Below are positions 58,160 to 64,000 of a DNA stretch of 64,000 bases, in pieces; the stretch's first letter is position 1, and each line of letters starts with the position of its first letter. Where the stretch lies: contig ML679959.1 in the NCBI GenBank assembly GCA_007922225.1, positions 27,756,540-27,820,539 of the forward strand. The letters run 5' to 3'. Position numbers and translations under genes: made by a program. The stretch comes from Emydura subglobosa (lineage: Eukaryota; Chordata; Testudines; Chelidae). The notes beneath the pieces are model-generated. The model was not told the origin of the DNA and did not search any database. It saw only the letters and a program-made list of their open reading frames with translations.

Positions 58160-59100
58160 ACAGAATCGGAGAGATTCAGGACTGGATTGGACCTCGAGAG
58201 GTCATCTAGTCCAGTCCCCTGCACTTACGGCAGGATCAAGCATTATCTAGACCATCCCTGACAGGTGTTTGTCTAAACTGCTCTTAAAAATCTCCAATGA
58301 GGGAGATTTCACAACCTCCCTAGGTAATTTGTTCCAGGGCTTAACTACCCTGACAGTAAGGAAGTTTTTCCTAATGTCCAACCTAAACCTCCCTGGCTGC
58401 AATTTAAGCCCGTTGCTTCTTGTCCTGTCGTCAGTGATTAAGGAGAACAACTTGTCACCCTTCTCTTTATAGCAACCTTCTACGTACTTGCAGACTGTTA
58501 CCATGTCCCCCTGTCTTCTCTTCTCCAGAGTAAACAAACCAATTTTTTCAGTCTTTCCTCATAGGCCATGTTTTCTAGACCTTTAATCATTTTTGTTGCT
58601 CTCCTCTGGACTTTCTCCAATTTGTCCACATCTTTCCCAAAGTGTGGTGCCCAGAACTGGACACAATACTCCAGTTGAGGCCTTATCGGTGCAGAGCAGA
58701 GCGGAAGAATTACTTCTCATGTCTTGCTTTCAGCACTCCCGCTAATACAGCCCAGAACGATGTTCGGGTTTTTGTGCAATATTGTGGACTCATATTTAGT
58801 TTGTGATCCGCCGCATCACCCAGATCTTTTTTGCTGTCCTCTTTCCTAGGCAGTCATTTCACATTTGGTATGTGTGCAACTGATTATTCCTTCCAAAGTG
58901 GAATAACTTGCATTTGTCCATATTGAATTTCATCCTGTTTATTTCAGACGATTTCTCCAGTTTGTCAAGATTGTTTGGAATTGCAATCCTGTCCTCCAAT
59001 GCACTTGCAACCCTTCCTGGCTTGGTATTGTCTGCAAACTTTATAGGCATACTCTCTATGCCATTATCCAAATCACTACTGAAGATATTGAACAGAAAAT
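58160..59100 (-). mobile_element. CR1 LINE, longest copy, antisense
   Basis: Runs from the 3' terminus ('ggattggacctcgagaggtc', 'atctagtccagtcccctgca') back to the reverse-transcriptase palm. The frame 58247-58537 encodes the family's C-terminal pattern ([38 protein letters not shown]). Farther upstream comes the palm-strand region (LFNIFSSDLDNGIE) and IKFADNTK at 59021-59044, where the usual second catalytic Asp is Asn (AAT at 59029-59027). Frameshifts separate the parts. CR1 reverse transcriptase normally copies its RNA at a chromosomal nick; this copy cannot encode it. Confidence 0.93.
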
Positions 59101-59344
59101 TTCCATCTCCAAAGCTGCCTGCTGGCCCTTGCAGGAATGCTGGAAAAGTGCATATGGAGGAAATCAGGGATGCATTTTTCAAACGTGCTTTTCTAAGTGC
59201 TTTGGGCTCCTTGGGGTGAAAGGTAATGTCAGAATGAAAGACATTAGTATATTTGCTTCTAATGTCTCCCCACTCCTCTGCTCTCACTGGTGATGTTCCT
59301 AAAATCAGGATCCTTCGTAAAAGTTCCTTCACTGGTGTGTGCAT
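58859..59344 (-). pseudogene. 161-codon open frame joining unknown sequence to CR1 reverse transcriptase
   Basis: Codons from about 80 onward (FLFNIFSSDLDNG..., FADNTK, LEKSSEINRMKFNMDKC) are the CR1 palm and following segment. The first 80 or so codons (through EEWGDIRSK and FHPKEPKALRKARLKNAS) are not a CR1 sequence that I recognise. The junction lies near 59100. Either the CR1 truncation point joins genomic DNA that is open by chance, or another repeat lies upstream. No start context, splice signal or paralogue is visible, and the Asp-to-Asn change argues against enzyme activity. Confidence 0.45.
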
Positions 59345-60509
59345 TTTTTTAATCTTCTCTTCACTGCAAGCTCTCTAACCCCCAGGGGTTATTATCCTTC
59401 TTTTCTTTCCCTACCTGTCCTTGGGAATTGCCCCTCTGGAATGCCTTTGCTCAGAGTTCTCTAGGGTGTTTCTCCAGCCTCCACCCATGCTACATCTACC
59501 CCCACTCCTTTGCACCATCAGAACCTGGGAATCCCTCTACTCTTTCACCTTGCCTTCCAGAGACTCCCGCTCTTGGATCTCAGCCTATTTTGACTCACCC
59601 TTGTATTGACAGACCCTCAACCATGTGTTACTCTCCTGGTGATCACGCTCCCCCATCGTGGTGACAGATGTTAGCTCTGTCGAGTAATGACGTCCATCTC
59701 ATTTTCACTATTTCTGTGATGTCAGGGCATTTAAAAAAGAAGACAGGTGATGATATTATAAAGATGTGCACAATATATTGTGAGTGGCATCTCGTGATCT
59801 GGGTGGAAAGGGAGTAACAGCACTTACTTTTTTTTCCTCAGTCTGAACCCTTGTTTAAACTAATCCTGATGAGGGAGAAGTGAAGGTAGCTTTGCTCTAG
59901 GGCAGAAACTGCTGCTCATAGTGAAACAGGATGTGCAAACAGGTTGTGGGAATTGGAAGGGGAGCCTATGGAAACAGGTGAAACTAACTGGGTACATATT
60001 AGAGAAGTGATGAGCTTGTGAAGCCCTGTTTGCAAACACGCTTTACTGTGAATGTGTGAATTTTTAAAGGAGTGGATCATTTCAGTTCCTCTTTTCGGGT
60101 GCAAAAAAGCTTACTGTTCAGCTACAAACTTTATCTTTCCGACCCTTTATGGATATGAATGTTGGGTTGCTTTCTGGCTCACTCTTATGAAACCACCTGG
60201 TACTGTAGAATATTTAGACTTTCATATCAGCTCAGATATTAGCAACGTTCCTGGGAAAATGCTCACACACACGGAACCCATTTGCAGTGAATCAATGTTC
60301 AGGGAACCTTGCTCTCAAAGGAGACGGGGCGGTGTTCAGACGCGTGGTTGGCCCATTGCAGTGCATGCTAGGCCCTTATTATAAATGGGCTTGCTCTGTA
60401 GCTGTGTTAATTCTGAACAGTTTCCATGGACAGTCCTGGACTCTTCAAATGCCACTTGTTCTGTGCTCATGTCTCTTTTTATATGGGGCCCAGACCTGGA
60501 TCAGGAATT
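59345..60509. other. unannotated sequence
   Basis: No gene. 59410-59650 is C/T-rich on the plus strand. Frames up to 110 codons. Confidence 0.4.
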
Positions 60510-60592
60510 AATTCAGGGAGATCCAATGGCCTGTGTTATGCGGGAGGTCAGACTAGGTGATCACTTCTGGCCTTGAAATCCAGGAATCTCCT
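60510..60592 (+). mobile_element. CR1 3' terminus
   Basis: 'ccaatggcctgtgttatgcg', 'ggaggtcagactaggtgatc' and 'acttctggccttgaaatcca', then 'ggaatct': the sense CR1 end, strongly truncated. Confidence 0.85.
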
Positions 60593-60634
60593 GGGTTACC
60601 TGAGGACCACTCAAAATGACTTAGATCCAGATAC

Positions 60635-60898
60635 AATACTATTATTATTTGGACGATGGTAGCGCCTGGAGACCGGACTTCCATTGTGTTAGGCCCTGTA
60701 CATGCACACAATGTGAGAGCCAGTTCCTGCCTCAAAGAGCTTACAGGCTAAATAGGCAAGAGAGACTAAGGGGCGAGAGGGGAAACAGAGAGTCACAGTG
60801 GCTTGTCCAAGGTCACACGGGTCAGTAGCTCAGCTGGGGATAGAATCCAGATCTCCTGATTCCCAGTCCAGTGCCCTATCCACTGAACCATGTTGGCC
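60635..60898 (-). repeat. full-length SINE, second subtype, antisense
   Basis: In antisense order: microsatellite end 'actattattatttggacgat', tail 'ggtagcgcctggagaccgga', 'cattgtgttaggccctgtac' and 'cctcaaagagcttacaggct'; core 'cagtggcttgtccaaggtca'; head 'atagaatccagatctcctga' and 'gtgccctatccactgaacca'. On the minus strand this gives an A-box-like 'ggttcagtggatagggcac' and a B-box-like 'ggattctatcc'. It is the best-kept copy of this subtype here. Confidence 0.94.
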
Positions 60899-63409
60899 CA
60901 GGCAGACTTTTTCTCTCCCTTTTTCCACTCCAGTCAGCCAGGACTGGAATTACTGTCTGGTGGGATTATTAGGGGCCAGCTGCTTGAAATGGGATTTTGC
61001 CCGTTGCTCTGAAGGTGCTGAGGTTCGTGCTTGTTCTGATCTCATCTAGGAGTGAGTCCAGATTCATTGACGGTTGCTGAAAACTCTGTGCCCTGCATGA
61101 GCCTCACCCGGGACCATTCCATGGTTCCTGCGGCTGCCATGAGAGGTCCTGATCACTCAGGGTGAGGAAGTTTCCTCAGGGAACTTGAGCCAGTCTCGTG
61201 GGGGGTGGAGCTTTGGAACTGGGGACTGACACCTGCCGGTTTGGGGAGCCACAAGGGACAGTGGAGAATTGGGGCAATGGCCCATCAGCAGCCTGTTTCC
61301 CTGAGAAGACGGGCTTCTGTATGAAACCACTGTAGCTTTTACTTATTTTTCTTAAGGTCCACCTCTAGAGGCACAACGTTGCCATCGTGAGGCCTGTCAA
61401 TCACCATGTTGAAGTCTAGACTCAACATAATGGGACACAATTTGCTTGCTCGGAGAAGGTTGTTTCTTGTGGCGTTGACTCTGTGGGTATCAAAAAACCG
61501 TGAGGATTCCAGGTGGGCGCCAATGCTTCAGTGTGTGTTACCGGTCTGAGGGAGGCGCTCTCACAATGGTGTGAGGTCTTTGAGGTGCTGCCGGGGGGGC
61601 GTTTCCTGAGCTGCAGGGTGAATCCCATTGGCTAATGTTGAGTTCTTGTTTTAAAAAAGAAACATGCAGTCCATTCTGCAAGACAGGTACAATTTCAGGG
61701 TCCTGAGGCTGGGTATTGCAGTAGCCGTTGTGAAAGCAGGAAAAGAGCCACGGTGATGGACAATCGTGTATTTGAGGACGATAGGGTCAATTTCTGCAGT
61801 CAAATAACATGGCTGTGTGTGCCTCATGTAGACATCAGTGGGAGAAGTGCATGCATACTTCTCAAAAGGGAAAATTTGACTCACAGAATTTAGCATTCAA
61901 CATTCTTACTCTGGAATTTGTAAAGCTTGAAACATCTGTTCCTGAAAACACTTTGATCGTGTTGTGAGGCTTTTAGAAATGATACTTTAGGATCTCACTT
62001 ATGTCATGAAGGCTGTGGGGTTCCTTTCAGTGCCCTTTTCATGTAGCAAAAATGGCAAATTTCACAGTGTACATTACATGACTTGAAAGATGTACTTGAA
62101 TGGTTAGTATCAGCCAAACAATCTTTTAAAAGGTGCTGGAAATGTTCCAGTTACGTAACCGAGGAAACAAAGAATTTCCACTTACTTTTTAGCTTTGTGT
62201 GAGCTGTGCTTGAAAAATGGCAAGAATCTGGGGATATCTTGTGAATAACTATATTCAAAACCAAAACAAGTCCCAGTAAAATCAACTCCTAAACATTCTG
62301 AACTGTTGATGGCAGGAGAGTAGATTTGTTTTAGTGGGAAAGCAGCGTTAGATTTTCTCCATGCACTGCAATTTTAGAAATGGATATGCTTCTACCAAAT
62401 TTAAATAGCTATTTTTCTTGGTGTTTTGTCCTTTGGGATCAGTAACTTTTAGTCACCTGCTTCTCTAGGGAGAATCAGACTTTCTCCTTTTCTCAGCACG
62501 AGGGCACCTGTAGATGCCGATCTACATGTAGCTTTGGAATCATGGCCAACTGAAATGTTGCACATCTGCTTGTCAGTAGACTCCTGTGGTGCACACAGTG
62601 CCATGGTGTATCAGAGCCATGTTCTGCTGTTTTACACCTCAGAGAGCTGGTATTCAGCAGCAATATTTTGTCTGGATCTAAATTTTATGCTGTAAAATGT
62701 TCCAGGCCTGTCTATGCATGATCTCCTTTAGCCTCGCTGCTTGATGATAAAACTAACCCATTCTGACATGGAGGGAGAGGAAAGCACTCATATATTGCGA
62801 TGGAAAGAGAAATCTCCACCTCCTGGCATCTGAAATACATAGCCTGCTCTGCGGACTTAGACTATTGAGAGCAGCAGGAGAGGAGGGAAAGGAAACAAAA
62901 GAAATCATGAGGAGGGGGCATGGGCCCCCCGAGGGAAGAGCTTGTTTTGGGAAAGTTGGGTCTTCTTTCTCCTAAACTTCTGTGTTTACTTTTCCTGTAT
63001 CCCACTCCACGGCCTGTGAGCAGGTCAGCGAACTGTCGGCGTCCCATCATCTGTGTAGCGCGTGACGAGAAGTAAATGCAGCCTGTGGTACCGGATCAGA
63101 AATATCGGACACAGGTTCTATTAATAAAGGGTCAATACATTATTCATAGATGTTTCAATCAGTTGCCATAGCATCATGCAGGTCAAAAGTTTGCTTGTTA
63201 CTAAGAGGTATAATCATTATAAGACCCTTCCACTGATGTGCATAACACATCTATAACACACATGATGCATGGCTGTAATATGTGTATCATCTGTTATTTA
63301 CAAATGGAACCCTACTAAAAGTGTGACCGAAGGGTGTAATAAATGTGTAATGAGATCTTTGGTATTTGTGTTGCCATGGAAGTCCATCAGAAATTGAGGG
63401 TCTGCTGCG
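60899..63409. other. unannotated, repeat-poor
   Basis: No gene and no repeat recognised over 2.5 kb. Short frames only (at most 83 codons). 63160-63360 is AT-rich. Confidence 0.45.
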
Positions 63410-63475
63410 CCGCACACTGTATGGGCACAGAGCAAAAAGTCCCTGTCCCAAAGAGCTTACAGTCTAAGTAAGAGT
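63410..63475 (-). repeat. SINE tail fragment, antisense
   Basis: 'cacactgtatgggcacagag', 'aaaaagtccctgtcccaaag' and 'agcttacagtctaagta' match the tail of the 60635 copy. Confidence 0.72.
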
Positions 63476-63499
63476 TCTGTGTAGTGACTGACTTATCAG

Positions 63500-63917
63500 A
63501 ACTAGCAAACAACGTTTGTGTGGCTGAGGGAAATAGAGCTGTTTAGTCTTCAGAAGAGAAGAGTGAGGGGGGATTTGATAGCAGCCTTCAACTGCCTGAA
63601 ACGGGATTCCAGGGAGGATGGAGCTAGGCTGTTCTCAGTGATGGCAGATGACAGAACAAGGAGCAGTGGTCTCAAGTTACAGTGGGGGAGGTCTAGGTTG
63701 GATATTAGGAAAATCTTTTTCCCTAGGAGGGTGGTGAAGCACTGGAATGGGTTACCTAGGGAGGTGGTGGAATCTCCATCCTTAGAGGTTTTTAAGGCCT
63801 GGTTTGGCAAAGCCCTGGCTGGGATGACTTAGTTGGGGTTGGTCCTGCTTTGAGCAGGGGGTTGGACTAGATGACCTCCTGAGGTCCCTTCCAACCCTAA
63901 TCTTCTATGATTCTATG
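63500..63917 (+). mobile_element. CR1 LINE 3' end, best preserved
   Basis: An open frame of 104 codons (63518-63832) encodes the C-terminal segment of CR1 ORF2: LFSLQKRRVRGDLIAAFNCL, DRTRSSGLKL, RSRLDIRKIFF and RRVVKHWNGLPREVVESPSL, ending GMT. It is followed by the short 3' UTR 'gcagggggttggactagatg' and 'acctcctgaggtcccttcca', and the terminal TTCTATGATTCTATG (63903-63917), the CR1 end signal thought to be recognised by the enzyme. No frameshift in the retained part and few changes from remembered consensus suggest a comparatively young insertion. 5'-truncated, so not autonomous. Confidence 0.95.
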
Positions 63918-64000
63918 TTGAATGAAGGTCGATCTCCTTCTCCCACTCCTTCCAATTAAAAATCTCTGAATCTTCCCCTCTCTGTGCAATCAAGGCAACG

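Noticed and set aside
1..64000. Bacterial or phage content (operons, ribosome binding sites, insertion sequences)
   Set aside because: No long frames, no operon spacing, and a repeat content that is clearly vertebrate.
1..64000. Endogenous retrovirus or LTR element
   Set aside because: No long direct terminal repeats, primer-binding site, polypurine tract or gag/pol-like frames were recognised; the only reverse-transcriptase sequence is CR1 LINE.

Overview
This window looks like non-coding DNA from a sauropsid vertebrate, most likely a turtle (a crocodilian is the main alternative). Every open frame is short, no exon chain, promoter-ORF-polyA layout or operon can be supported, and the texture is AT/GC-mixed intergenic or intronic sequence full of decayed interspersed repeats. 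The organism call rests on the repeat mix: CR1-type LINE 3' ends (some with the terminal TTCTATGATTCTATG signature), tRNA-derived CORE/MIR-type SINEs in full-length and broken form on both strands, and many short foldback DNA transposons (MITEs) of kinds I associate with turtle and archosaur genomes. All family names come from memory of consensus sequences, not from a search.

Layout. 1-7 kb: mostly unique-looking DNA with SINE pieces and a SINE split by a MITE at 3.45-3.65 kb. 7-12 kb: a CR1 fragment split by a SINE, a second CR1 end at 9 kb, SINE copies at 11.2 and 12 kb. 12-19 kb: sparse, with a foldback MITE at 14.3 kb, SINEs at 15.9 and 17.6 kb and a CG-rich MITE at 18.6 kb. 19.9-20.4 kb: a 395-bp element with pogo/Tigger-like ends. 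22-23.6 kb: a long CR1 3' part broken by a poly-A run, a MITE and a well-preserved CR1 end. 24.7-30.8 kb: SINEs (one split by a 188-bp MITE), hAT-like ends and MITEs. 32.7-38.6 kb: SINEs, CR1 ends, a CpG-rich segment at 34.9-35.3 kb and a MITE-inside-MITE foldback at 37.4-37.8 kb. 39.9-51.6 kb: CR1, AT-rich foldbacks, SINE/MITE nests, a hAT-like end. 53-53.5 kb: a GC-rich repeat-like block. 55.7-63.9 kb: SINEs, a roughly 940-bp antisense CR1 with a changed reverse-transcriptase catalytic motif, and at 63.5-63.9 kb the best-preserved CR1 end, with a 104-codon open frame.

No genes working together can be described. What is worth reading is the nesting record: in three places a MITE lies inside a SINE, and in one place a SINE lies inside the same sort of MITE, so the two classes were apparently active over overlapping periods. 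A few repeat-free stretches, above all one at 47.17 kb with paired homeodomain-type cores, are weak candidates for conserved regulatory elements. I found no evidence of a novel coding system.
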